DNA of 64,000 nucleotides from Bacillota bacterium (GTDB lineage Bacteria; Bacillota; Clostridia; Christensenellales; SZUA-584), in contig JAEYKW010000015.1 of the NCBI GenBank assembly GCA_023408075.1, positions 1 to 64,000 of the forward strand, written 5' to 3'. Positions 9,333-17,706 of the stretch are shown here, in pieces. A program made the position numbers and the translations under genes. Under the pieces are notes generated by a model. That model worked only from the letters and a program-made list of their open reading frames with translations. It searched no databases and was not told the DNA's origin. Each line of letters begins with the position of its first letter. Within the stretch, counting starts at the first letter, position 1.

Positions 9333-9382
9333 ATTAATAAAAAATCCGGATACTGACAAAACGGTGTCTTGCAGGTATCCGG
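9333..9382 (-). terminator. Terminator-like hairpin in the hydrogenase leader
   Basis: On the minus strand CCGGATAC and GTATCCGG pair perfectly (9346-9353 with 9375-9382), with an inner GACA/TGTC pairing, and are followed by ATTTTTTATT. It sits about 40 bases before the hydrogenase start and behind a likely promoter, the arrangement of a transcription attenuator. It could instead end a small upstream RNA. Confidence 0.65.
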
Positions 9383-9419
9383 CTTCCAACCAATTGCCCT
9401 TTCAAACCCCAACCGCTTT

Positions 9420-9448
9420 ATAATGCCATTTTGCAGCGGCTAAGTCAA
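9420..9448 (-). promoter_or_regulatory. Probable promoter of the hydrogenase gene
   Basis: On the minus strand TTGACT (9443-9448) and CATTAT (9420-9425) are separated by 17 bases. Transcription would start about 110-120 bases before the start codon, so the leader would include the terminator-like hairpin. Confidence 0.5.
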
Positions 9449-9949
9449 TAGTACACAGCCTATGAATGTGTATTTTTTCACAGCCAGCGCTGCGAGGAAG
9501 AGCACCGAGAAGATGCCTTGGTATGATTTGTCTCGCCTTATGGCTTATTGGCCCTCTTATGCTCATTAAGCACCATGTTTGGTATGAAATTCATCCCTCA
9601 GACGGCAGCGGATTCTTCCGTTTTGCAATGCCAATATTTACCTGTAGCTTCCCTATATATTTTGTCTGTCTCACGTATTTGCCCGTGTATCCGCTCACAG
9701 CCGATGATTGCCTGTTGTATATAGAAGTCCGCACCGCCGAACGGTTTATGTTATGCGATTATACAATATGCTTCGAAGACGTTTATTGGGGCGCACTGAA
9801 AGCATGCTGATTTTGGACCTGTTGACTGTGAAGTGGAGTGCCCTCTGTGAAATCAATCCCTTCCACCGCGCAGTCAGCCACATTCGCTCAATCAAAAATC
9901 TTTTGACAGTTCGGCATACGCAGCGCTGGCCGAAATTTTGGCTGATTTC
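9449..9949. other. Intergenic region without a convincing gene
   Basis: About 500 bases between the hydrogenase promoter and the end of the galM operon. An open frame at 9466-9810 on the plus strand would give a 114-residue hydrophobic, cysteine-rich peptide, but it has no clear ribosome binding site and no recognisable family, so I leave it uncalled. Confidence 0.4.
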
Positions 9950-9994
9950 CAAAAGAAAAGAGGCTCCTTAAACGGATCACCTCTTCGCTTTTTT
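9950..9994. terminator. Bidirectional terminator after galM
   Basis: AAGAGG and CCTCTT with an inner TCC/GGA pair form a hairpin at 9957-9985. T-rich tracts follow in both directions. It would end the galM-dehydrogenase operon 50 bases after the galM stop codon. Confidence 0.65.
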
Positions 9995-10042
9995 ATCGGG
10001 GAGGATATTTAAAAGCAATATGTGAATGCCTTTCAAGCCCGC

Positions 10043-11098
10043 TCAACCCTCTGTCATTGTACCAAAACGGTAAATTGTCGCGTATTTGTACTTATCCTCC
10101 GCCCTGAGCACCGGCGACGGGAAATTCGGCGTGTTGATCGCATTTGGGTAATGCTGCGTTTCAAGGCACAGCCCGTCCCTCTTTTGATACGCACAGCCGC
10201 CCTTGCCGACGTCAGCCCCATGCAGGAAATTGCCCGAGTAGAACTGAATCGCCGGTTTATCCGTCAAGACCTCCATCAAACGGCCGGTCTTCTTATCCCA
10301 AAGCGATGCGGCCAGCGTCATGCCGCTTTGGTTGTTGATCACGAAATTGTGGTCATACCCCTTGGCCCAGACAAGCTGATCGTTGTTGTCGTCGATGCGG
10401 TCGCCGACGCGCTCAAACGAGCGGAAATCCAGCGGCGTGCCCGCCACGTCCGCGATGACCCCTGTGGGTATCAGCTCGCTGTCGCACGCCGTAAATGTAT
10501 CGCAATTGAGCTTAAGGTAATGGTCAACAATCGGGCCCGCATCGTGCCCGGCAAGGTTGAAATACGAATGGTTCGTCAGATTCACAATCGTATCCGCATC
10601 GCTCACCGCTTCGTAGTCCATAATGAGCTCATTGTTGTCCGTCAGCGTGTAGGTCACCTGCGCGCTCAGGCTGCCGGGATAGTTTTCCTCACCGTCCGGG
10701 CTTACGTATCTGAACACCACGGCGTTTTTGTCCTCGAGAGCCTGCGCATCCCACACCTTCTTATGGAAACCTATCTTGCCGCCATGCAGATGGTTCGGCC
10801 CCTCGTTCGCGTACAGCTCATAAACCTTGCCGTCAAGCTCGAACCGGCTCCTGGCAATGCGGTTGGCCACGCGCCCCACCACCACGCCGAAGCAGGAACA
10901 CTGGTTTTCCGCCGCTTCGAGACTGTCGAAGCTCAGCACCACGTCCGCAAATTTGCCGTCCTTATCCGGCACATTGATCTGCATGATGTGGCATCCGAGA
11001 CTGATCGCCTTGACGGACATGCCACTGGCGTTCGTCAGCGTAAAAAGATAGACATCCTTGGAATCGACCTGGCCGTATGGCACCTTTGATATGCTCAT
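10043..11098 (-). CDS. galM: Galactose mutarotase (aldose 1-epimerase)
   Basis: A 351-residue aldose 1-epimerase that interconverts alpha and beta anomers of galactose, glucose or a related aldose in the cytoplasm. The family signatures are present in order: GRVANRI near residue 78, NHLHGG near 102 with one catalytic histidine, and NHSYFNL near 175 with the second. The length is typical. I chose the ATG at 11098, which has AGGAG eight bases upstream; an in-frame GTG at 11107 overlaps that site. It lies 21 bases after a Gfo/Idh/MocA dehydrogenase, with which it is probably cotranscribed, so the true substrate may be the sugar handled by that operon. Confidence 0.92.
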   Translation of the reverse strand: MSISKVPYGQVDSKDVYLFTLTNASGMSVKAISLGCHIMQINVPDKDGKFADVVLSFDSLEAAENQCSCFGVVVGRVANRIARSRFELDGKVYELYANEGPNHLHGGKIGFHKKVWDAQALEDKNAVVFRYVSPDGEENYPGSLSAQVTYTLTDNNELIMDYEAVSDADTIVNLTNHSYFNLAGHDAGPIVDHYLKLNCDTFTACDSELIPTGVIADVAGTPLDFRSFERVGDRIDDNNDQLVWAKGYDHNFVINNQSGMTLAASLWDKKTGRLMEVLTDKPAIQFYSGNFLHGADVGKGGCAYQKRDGLCLETQHYPNAINTPNFPSPVLRAEDKYKYATIYRFGTMTEG

Positions 11099-11119
11099 AA
11101 TAAACACTCCTGTTCTATA

Positions 11120-12226
11120 TTATTTGATTTTTATCCACTGCCCCGTATGTGCGCTCTCGTAAACACTGTCGCAGAGCACCATATCCCGCAAGCCGTCTTC
11201 GAAGGTCGCGTAGTACGCCGGCATGCCCGGGTTGCCGATAGACTGGTAAAACTGCGTGAAATGCTGGCGGAAAGCGTCCGGGAATCCCTCCGCATGCCCG
11301 CCGGGATAAGCGATAATCGGCCGGGTTTCCGGGTGCGCGAGGCTTGGGTCCTTCGTGACCACAACGTTGCCTTCGTTCCTGTTTCCGAGCAGCAGGTCGT
11401 TTATCTTTTCACTGTCCCATTCCCCCATCATTTTCTTGCCGCTCACTGTCAGGAAGGTTTTGTTCTTTTTGCCCGCCATCATCGTGGAAAACACGCCGTT
11501 TCCTATTGCGCCGTTTTCCAGCCGCAGCAGGATATACGCAATCTGCTCGGTATCGATTTTGACCATCTCATAACCGCCCTCCGGCAAAGCCCTTTTGCGC
11601 TCGGGATACACGCACGAAAACTCGGCGAATATTTCCGTGATTTTGAGCCCGGTCACAAACTCGACGAGATTGAGCCAGTGCGAACCGATATCCGCCACCA
11701 CCATCGTCTTTCCCGAGTTTTTGCTGAGCAGCCGCCAGTTAAAATCGGTATCGTAAAGCAGCCAGTCCTGCACGTAGCCGCCGTTCACCGAGATGACATC
11801 CCCAAGCTCGCCGTCCTTGATCAGGTTCTTTAAATTGTTCGGTGCCGGATAAAAACGGTTATGGTAATTGACCGCGTTGGCGACGCCTTTTTCCTTCGCC
11901 GTTTTCACCGCGATCTGCGCCTCTTCAAGCGTGTGCATAAAGGGTTTTTCGCAGACGACGTGCAGCCCTTTTTCCATCGCGTACATCGCAATTTCAAAGT
12001 GCGTGTTGTTCGGGGTGCAAATATGCACAGCATCAATGCCGCCGCTGTCGATCATATCCTTATAATCGCTGTAGGCGCGCGGAATGTTGAGTTTGCGCGC
12101 TTTTTCGTCCACACCGATCACATCGGCCAACGCGGCCACTTCGACGTTCTCCACCCTTCTTAGCGCATCGATATGCGCGGCCCCTATGAAGCCCAGCCCG
12201 GCCACTCCGACTCTGTATGTTTTCAT
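11120..12226 (-). CDS. Gfo/Idh/MocA family NAD(P)-dependent oxidoreductase
   Basis: A 368-residue dehydrogenase. The N-terminal Rossmann fold starts with VGVAGLGFIGAAHIDAL, and the EKP motif (CEKPFMHTLEEA near residue 96) supplies the catalytic lysine of the family. The C-terminal alpha/beta domain has the GSHWLNLVEFV segment with the usual histidine. Members oxidise sugars, inositols or sugar acids. The ATG at 12226 is preceded by AGGAGG at ideal spacing, so the 32-residue upstream extension is rejected. It is the first gene of an operon with galM and is divergent from a uronate-isomerase-like gene; both sides probably share one sugar-responsive control region. The substrate cannot be told. 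Confidence 0.88.
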   Translation of the reverse strand: MKTYRVGVAGLGFIGAAHIDALRRVENVEVAALADVIGVDEKARKLNIPRAYSDYKDMIDSGGIDAVHICTPNNTHFEIAMYAMEKGLHVVCEKPFMHTLEEAQIAVKTAKEKGVANAVNYHNRFYPAPNNLKNLIKDGELGDVISVNGGYVQDWLLYDTDFNWRLLSKNSGKTMVVADIGSHWLNLVEFVTGLKITEIFAEFSCVYPERKRALPEGGYEMVKIDTEQIAYILLRLENGAIGNGVFSTMMAGKKNKTFLTVSGKKMMGEWDSEKINDLLLGNRNEGNVVVTKDPSLAHPETRPIIAYPGGHAEGFPDAFRQHFTQFYQSIGNPGMPAYYATFEDGLRDMVLCDSVYESAHTGQWIKIK

Positions 12227-12580
12227 TTCATCCTCCTGATTATGTTTTTTCCGGCAGCTCTTCATTTCAGCAGCCCGTTTACTCAATATATATAAGGAAA
12301 TATTGCATACACAGCTTTTCATAAGTATGATGTTATAAGGCTATCATTTCAGTATGTGCACTTTATAATACTTATTTACAAAGTATTAATTAATGTGTAT
12401 AATAAATATAAAACGATAGCAGGCCAAAGTCAATATTATTTTAGATATGCAGCATATACAGGCGCTGTCGCCATACCCCCATCGGGCATGGATTTTGCCT
12501 GAGCAGCTCAGCAACCGGAGATATACTGTTTATATGACTATTTGTATTGATTGTGTCGCTACTGACAGCGGAGGCGTTTC
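12227..12580. promoter_or_regulatory. Divergent promoter region with a perfect palindrome
   Basis: This 354-base AT-rich spacer separates two divergent sugar operons and must hold both promoters. The arms TAATACTT (12366-12373) and AAGTATTA (12381-12388) form a perfect inverted repeat with a 7-base spacer, a good candidate operator. TATAAT-like boxes surround it. I could not assign exact promoters. No gene is seen. Confidence 0.5.
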
Positions 12581-13891
12581 ATGAGCACATTTGACAAGTT
12601 ATCCGAACACATCAATAGTATTCCCCTGATTGACGTTCATACCCACATCGACCTGTCGCATCCGTCCGCGCGCGGGCTGCACGATTTGCTGCTCTACCAC
12701 ATGGTGATCTCCGAGCTGTACAGCGCCGGATGTCCGGACGCAACGCGCCTGCCCGAAGTGCCGGGCGATGCCGAAGTGAAAGAGCGCCTGCTGCGAGCCA
12801 TTCCGCATATCCCGTCCGTCAAATACTCAAGCTGTTATGCCATACTCAAAAATATACTGAGCGGCCTGTATGGCTTCACTGATAACCTGACCGCCGATAA
12901 CTGGAGGAAGCTGGACGCGCTGATACGCGAGCGGTACCAAAGCGGCTATGCCGATAAGATTTTAAAGAAAGCGAATATCGTTGCCGTCAACACGGAATTC
13001 TGCCGCAAGCACGGGCTTGAGAACGACAGGTTCTTCTACAGCCTTGAATGGGCCTTTTTCACACGGAATCAGTACGGCGTTTACGATGCGCCGCTGCTCG
13101 AGCTCGAAATCGCGGCATCGCAAAGCGAGCCCGCAGGCCCGATCCCCGTCACGTTCGATGAGGCGCTGTATGCGTCGCGACGCAGAATCGATACGGTGGA
13201 AGAGGCGGACGAGGCGATGGACATCTATGTGTCTAAAATACCGTTCGACCATATCGTGAGCCTGCCGACGCATTTTTCCACGGACATCCATTACGGCGAG
13301 GTGACACGGGAGCAGATGGCCGAGGCGCTCGCAAACAGGAAGATTGCGGGCAGCGCCGAGCGCGACATATATGCGAACTATCTCAACAACAAATACTTCG
13401 AAACGCTGAGCAGATACGGCAGAAAAACCGCCGTCGCCATCAGCCTGGGCGCCGAGCCGCTCAAATACGAGACGGGCACCAAGCTGAGCGCCGAAACGCT
13501 GTACGCGATAGAAAATCTCGCGAACAAATACCCGGAACTGGATTTTATCATATTCAACGGCTGCGGCTATCAGGATACGGCGCTGTCTGGCATCATCCGC
13601 GAAACGCGCAACGTCTATGCGGCGGGGTTCTGGTGGCATAACTTTTTTCCGTCGGCCATTGAGGATATCATAGGCAGCCGGCTTGAGCGGATACCGCTTA
13701 ACAAGTGGTTCGGGTATTTTTCCGACGCATACTGCGTGGACTGGGCGTACGGCAAATCTCTGACGATTCGCGGCTGCTTCGCGCGCGTGCTGTCCTCTCT
13801 CGTAGACAAAAAGTACTACTCGTTTAACGACGCGGTGTTCATTGCAAAACAGCTTTTATATCAGAACGCGAAGGACTATTTTAATATATAA
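12581..13891 (+). CDS. Uronate isomerase-like amidohydrolase-superfamily protein
   Basis: A 436-residue protein with the metal-binding start IDVHTHIDLSH near residue 18, typical of the amidohydrolase superfamily. The later FWWHNFFPSAIEDI and KWFGYFSDAYCVDW segments resemble those of glucuronate isomerases (UxaC). It may isomerise or hydrolyse a sugar acid in the cytoplasm. An ATG preceded by GGAGG supports the start. It heads an operon with a sugar epimerase and two URO-D-family proteins, so the true reaction may belong to an unusual uronate or inositol-like pathway. The assignment to uronate isomerase is by resemblance; specific activity is not shown. Confidence 0.68.
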   Translation: MSTFDKLSEHINSIPLIDVHTHIDLSHPSARGLHDLLLYHMVISELYSAGCPDATRLPEVPGDAEVKERLLRAIPHIPSVKYSSCYAILKNILSGLYGFTDNLTADNWRKLDALIRERYQSGYADKILKKANIVAVNTEFCRKHGLENDRFFYSLEWAFFTRNQYGVYDAPLLELEIAASQSEPAGPIPVTFDEALYASRRRIDTVEEADEAMDIYVSKIPFDHIVSLPTHFSTDIHYGEVTREQMAEALANRKIAGSAERDIYANYLNNKYFETLSRYGRKTAVAISLGAEPLKYETGTKLSAETLYAIENLANKYPELDFIIFNGCGYQDTALSGIIRETRNVYAAGFWWHNFFPSAIEDIIGSRLERIPLNKWFGYFSDAYCVDWAYGKSLTIRGCFARVLSSLVDKKYYSFNDAVFIAKQLLYQNAKDYFNI

Positions 13892-13906
13892 GAAGAGGTG
13901 ATTGAC

Positions 13907-14872
13907 ATGAAACTTGGGTTGTTTACCGCGCTTTACAACGATCTTGCGCTCGATGAGATGCTGAGCAAGGTGAAAGGCATGGGATTTGAAACCGTGGAGC
14001 TCTACACCGGAAAGCTCTCCCCCGCCAATCACTGCGACCCCGAGATTCTGCTCGGAAGCGGAGAGAAGCTGCAAGCGTTCAAGGACACGATCGCGCAGTA
14101 CGGCCTGCCGATCAGCCAGCTCAATTGCTCGGGCAACCCGGTGAGCCCGATTCCCGGTGAAGCCGCCAAGCACAAGGAGGCGTTTGCAAAGACGGTTCGC
14201 CTCGCGGAAAAGCTCGGTATCGACACAGTCGCCAACTTTTCGGGCTGCCCCGGCGGCGGGCCGAAGGACGAGACGCCCAACTGGATCACCTGCCCGTGGC
14301 CCGAAGAATTCTTATCCATGCGCGATTATCAGTGGAACGAGGTGCTGATTCCGTTCTGGCAGTGGGCCGCCAAAGAAGCCGCCGACTACGGCGTCACGAA
14401 AATTGCGCTCGAAATGCACCCCGGCTTCTGCGTCTACAACCCCGAAACGCTGCTCCGCCTCCGCGCCACGGTGGGCAGCGCCATCGGCAGCAACTTCGAC
14501 CCAAGCCACCTCATTTGGCAGGGCGTCGATATTCCCGAAGCCATACTGTCTCTGCGCGAGGCCATTTTCCACATGCACGCCAAAGACACACGCGTATTTG
14601 CAAGGAACGTCCGCAAGAACGGCAACCTCGATACCAAGCACTATGCGGACGTCGAGCACAGGGCGTGGGTATTCGGCACCGTGGGCTACGGCAACGACGA
14701 ACGATACTGGCGCGCCATCGTGGATGCGCTGTCCGTGATCGGCTACGACGGCGTCATCAGCATTGAACACGAGGACAGCGCAATGTCGAAGGACGAAGGA
14801 CTTAAAAAAGCGTTTGCGCTGCTCGACAAGGTTATTATCCGCGAGAAGCCGGGCGCAATGTGGTGGGCCTGA
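13907..14872 (+). CDS. Sugar phosphate isomerase/epimerase (xylose isomerase-like TIM barrel)
   Basis: A 321-residue AP-endonuclease-2-type TIM barrel, the fold of IolE/IolI, tagatose epimerases and related enzymes. It opens with KLGLFTALYNDLALDEML, has GFETVELYTG near residue 30, and shows likely metal ligands in EMHPGF, NFDPSHL, HMHAKDT and SIEHED. These enzymes move a carbonyl or invert a hydroxyl on free or phosphorylated sugars. I chose the ATG at 13907 with GAGG eight bases upstream. It starts 15 bases after the uronate-isomerase-like gene and three bases before a URO-D-family gene, so it belongs to the same operon. The substrate is unknown. Confidence 0.85.
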   Translation: MKLGLFTALYNDLALDEMLSKVKGMGFETVELYTGKLSPANHCDPEILLGSGEKLQAFKDTIAQYGLPISQLNCSGNPVSPIPGEAAKHKEAFAKTVRLAEKLGIDTVANFSGCPGGGPKDETPNWITCPWPEEFLSMRDYQWNEVLIPFWQWAAKEAADYGVTKIALEMHPGFCVYNPETLLRLRATVGSAIGSNFDPSHLIWQGVDIPEAILSLREAIFHMHAKDTRVFARNVRKNGNLDTKHYADVEHRAWVFGTVGYGNDERYWRAIVDALSVIGYDGVISIEHEDSAMSKDEGLKKAFALLDKVIIREKPGAMWWA

Positions 14873-14875
14873 GCC

Positions 14876-15925
14876 ATGACGAAGCGTGAACGTGCGCTGG
14901 CGGCCATCGCCGGCCAGAAAACAGACCGGACGTGCTACAGCTTCCGCGCGGAAAACGATACGTGCGAAAAGCTTTACCGGCACCTCGGTTTCCGCGACTA
15001 CGACAAGCTCGTGGATTATCTGAATCCGGACATTCTGCTGATCAACGCCAATTTCCCGGCCGAAAAGAATTTCGGCACATTCTGTCAGAACTGCTGGGGA
15101 GAACGGTATATTTACAAGCAGACGGAATTCGGCCCCGTGCGCGAGGACATGGAAGGCGCGCTGGCAGCGGCGGAGTCGCTCGAGGACATCAAAAGCTTCG
15201 ACTGGCCCAAAAACGACAATGTCGATTACAGCAACGTGAAACGCGTGATCGACAGACACCCGGGCATGGCCGTGCATTACGGCGCGGGAGACGTCTGGCA
15301 GCGACCCGGCTTGGTACGCGGCATGGAAAATTTCATGATCGATATGCTGCTGAATCCGGAATACTGCCATTTCATGAGCGACTATTTTACCACCTTTTAC
15401 ATTGAGGAATACACGCGCGCGCAGGCAGCGGCGGACGGACGGATTGACATCTTCACGATTTATTCCGATCTCGGAAGCCAGAGCGCGCCGCTGATTTCGG
15501 AGGCGATGTTCAGGGAATTCGTATTCCCTTACGTCAGGCGCATGGCGGACGCGGTGCACAGCCTCGGCGGCAAGCTGTTCTTTCACTCGTGCGGCATGGT
15601 CTTCCCGCTCATCGGCGGCCTGATTGAGGCGGGGATCGATATCCTCGACCCGATACAGCCCTGCACGAAGCGAATGCAGCCCGAAAGCCTCGCCGCCCAT
15701 TATGGCGGCAAGGTCTGCTTCCACGGCGGTGTGGATGTTCAGCAGGTGCTGAGCGTGGGCACGCCGGACGATGTGCGCGCGAGCATTGCACGGTACAAAA
15801 AAGCGTTTGAAAACTGCGGATTCATATGCGCGCCGTCACATTTTTTGCAGGTGGATGCGTCCGTGGAAAACATACTGACACTTTATGAGGAATGCATGAA
15901 CGACAAGGGGGATAACGATGTTTAA
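14876..15925 (+). CDS. URO-D family protein (MtaA/uroporphyrinogen decarboxylase-like)
   Basis: A 349-residue protein of the uroporphyrinogen decarboxylase superfamily, which includes corrinoid and coenzyme M methyltransferases. It starts MTKRERALAAIAGQKTDR as is common in the family. A likely metal site is FFHSCGMV near residue 238, with FHGGVDVQ downstream. The aromatic IYSDLGSQ and IQPCTKRM segments line the barrel. It is not expected to be a heme enzyme here, because the neighbours are sugar isomerases; a methyl transfer or sugar-linked lyase reaction is possible. It overlaps the next gene by eight bases, which suggests translational coupling. The specific role is unknown. Confidence 0.78.
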   Translation: MTKRERALAAIAGQKTDRTCYSFRAENDTCEKLYRHLGFRDYDKLVDYLNPDILLINANFPAEKNFGTFCQNCWGERYIYKQTEFGPVREDMEGALAAAESLEDIKSFDWPKNDNVDYSNVKRVIDRHPGMAVHYGAGDVWQRPGLVRGMENFMIDMLLNPEYCHFMSDYFTTFYIEEYTRAQAAADGRIDIFTIYSDLGSQSAPLISEAMFREFVFPYVRRMADAVHSLGGKLFFHSCGMVFPLIGGLIEAGIDILDPIQPCTKRMQPESLAAHYGGKVCFHGGVDVQQVLSVGTPDDVRASIARYKKAFENCGFICAPSHFLQVDASVENILTLYEECMNDKGDNDV

Positions 15926-17327
15926 GAATTCCGAAACCGCAAAGCTCTATAACGAACGCGCCGCGCGCTATTACAGCGCGATGGACTGCGGTACGCCCGA
16001 CCGGATTCCGATACGCTTTCTGATGCAGGAAGCGGCCGCAAGGTACATGGGCTATACGAATCAGCAGGTCGCGTGCGATTACAACCTTGCCTTTGAGGTC
16101 ACGCGCAAAACCGGCGAAAAGCTCGGTGCCGATTCCGTGATGCTCAACGCGATCTGGAGCAATTACGGGCTCGCCAAGTCCGCGTCCTGGAAGTACCTGT
16201 ACGTGCCCGGCGTGGATACCGGCCTTGACAGCGTGAACCAGTTCGGCGAACCCGCGAGCGAAGAAGACCTGTTTCTTCAGGCATCGGAGTACGCGGAGTT
16301 TTCCGAGGACCCCACCGCGTTTCTGTTCAACAAATGGTTTGCGCGTGCCACCACGCGGCTGCAAAGCATCGGCGGGCCGGTAACGTTCGATCACAACGTC
16401 GCGCTGATTTCGGGCGCGCTCGCGTACGCGACCTATATGAACGCATTCGGGCCCGCGGCCCATGCCCTCAAATATGAATCGGGCATCGTCGGCGCCAACG
16501 CGGGCATGATCAAAGCGCCGCTCGACATTCTGGCGGACAAGTTCCGCGGCTATATGGAAACGGCGATTGACTCAGTCGAGCGCCCTGAGGAAGTGCTCAA
16601 GGCGTGCGAGGCGCTGATGCCGCACATTGTGGCCAACGCGCTGGCGGGTGCCGACCCCGAAAAGAAGGTGCCCATCACGATATGGGCACACCGCGGCTGC
16701 ACACCGTTCTTCTCGCAGGAAACGTTCGATACGATATTCTGGCCGACGCTCAAGCCGGTGTTCGAAGAACTCATATCGCGCGGTTATCAGATCCTTTTCT
16801 ACGGCGAAGGCAATTGGGAAAATCACTATAACTCACTGCTCGAATTGCCTGCGGGCAGCCTCATCTACCACATCGACAAGGGTGACCCAGCCAAGGCCGC
16901 TCGGGCATTTAAGGGCAAATTCGCGATTAGCGGCGGACTCTCATACGACGTGCTGGCGCGGGGCAGCGCCGACGATGTGCGCAGCCATATGAAGGAGCTG
17001 TTCGCCGTGATGAAGCCCGGCGGCGGCTACATCCTTGACGCGACGGCGCTGATGATGCACGATGTGAAGCCCGAGAATCTTGAGACCGCCGTGGCGTATA
17101 CGCTCGAGCACGGCGTGTATTCGCAGGGCCACGCGGCTCCCCCGCGCGGCACATGCGATTCCGTGGACATGCCGCAGGGCTCCCGTGTGCCGAATACCGT
17201 TCGCCCGTGGGAAGAGGAATCCAGGAACTACCGCTGCCTGACCGGCGATGTGGAACTGGTAAAGAGCAAGTGGCAGGCCAATGACGCGGCGGCGTACAAC
17301 TACCTCTGGACCACATTGCTCTGGTGA
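15918..17327 (+). CDS. URO-D family protein, long form
   Basis: A 469-residue protein distantly related to the URO-D superfamily. The SVMLNAIWSNYG region, the FSQETFDTIFWPTLKPVFEE helix and the LFYGEGNWENH strand follow the family pattern, but the HxC metal motif of the preceding protein is not present; IWAHRGCTPFF and the late CDSVDMPQG may hold other ligands. AAGGGGGAT upstream supports the ATG at 15918, which lies inside the end of the previous gene. The two unequal URO-D proteins may form a pair acting on one substrate. A terminator follows 50 bases after the stop. I cannot assign a reaction. Confidence 0.7.
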   Translation: MFKNSETAKLYNERAARYYSAMDCGTPDRIPIRFLMQEAAARYMGYTNQQVACDYNLAFEVTRKTGEKLGADSVMLNAIWSNYGLAKSASWKYLYVPGVDTGLDSVNQFGEPASEEDLFLQASEYAEFSEDPTAFLFNKWFARATTRLQSIGGPVTFDHNVALISGALAYATYMNAFGPAAHALKYESGIVGANAGMIKAPLDILADKFRGYMETAIDSVERPEEVLKACEALMPHIVANALAGADPEKKVPITIWAHRGCTPFFSQETFDTIFWPTLKPVFEELISRGYQILFYGEGNWENHYNSLLELPAGSLIYHIDKGDPAKAARAFKGKFAISGGLSYDVLARGSADDVRSHMKELFAVMKPGGGYILDATALMMHDVKPENLETAVAYTLEHGVYSQGHAAPPRGTCDSVDMPQGSRVPNTVRPWEEESRNYRCLTGDVELVKSKWQANDAAAYNYLWTTLLW

Positions 17328-17375
17328 TCACAAAGCTCTAAATCAGACTGTCATAACAAACGGACAATGACCTAT

Positions 17376-17413
17376 GGCCTCCCGATTGCGAACAGCCCCG
17401 GAGGCCTTTTATT
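17376..17413 (+). terminator. Rho-independent terminator
   Basis: GGCCTCC (17376-17382) pairs with GGAGGCC (17400-17406), followed by TTTTATTT. It ends the uronate-isomerase/URO-D operon. Confidence 0.8.
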
Positions 17414-17706
17414 TCCCCGACATTTTGCGATGCCAATCATCCCTACTAAATTGACAATTCCGTACACAGTCATGATAAAACAGCTCCTATTTCCGCTCCA
17501 TGCATGCTCTCGCTTGCAGACCGGATAGCGGATTCCAGCTCATCATTCAAAGCCGCCTTCCTCATAACCGGCTGTCCCGGATTTTCGGGACAGTGCACGG
17601 CATCCGTTGAAGAAAAAGCTTTTCGAGACTGATATTGGTCTTTGTCTCCGCACATATCTTAAAGCCAACTGTCAGCCCGGGATAACCCCGCCCATGGGGC
17701 AGTGCA
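17414..17706. other. Intergenic region with a perfect hairpin
   Basis: No gene is supported. A perfect inverted repeat, CTGTCCCG (17572-17579) and CGGGACAG (17586-17593) around GATTTT, lies in the middle. It has no T tract on either strand, so it is not an ordinary terminator. Confidence 0.5.

Noticed and set aside
9466..9810. 114-codon hydrophobic frame on the plus strand
   Set aside because: No ribosome binding site, no recognisable family, and the codon content is unlike neighbouring genes.
14312..15724. Open frame of 470 codons on the minus strand
   Set aside because: It is antisense to the epimerase and URO-D genes, which have clear motifs; such long antisense frames are common in GC-rich coding DNA.
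17470..17655. 61-codon frame on the minus strand downstream of the efflux gene
   Set aside because: Low support: spans a perfect hairpin, no clear binding site and no family resemblance.
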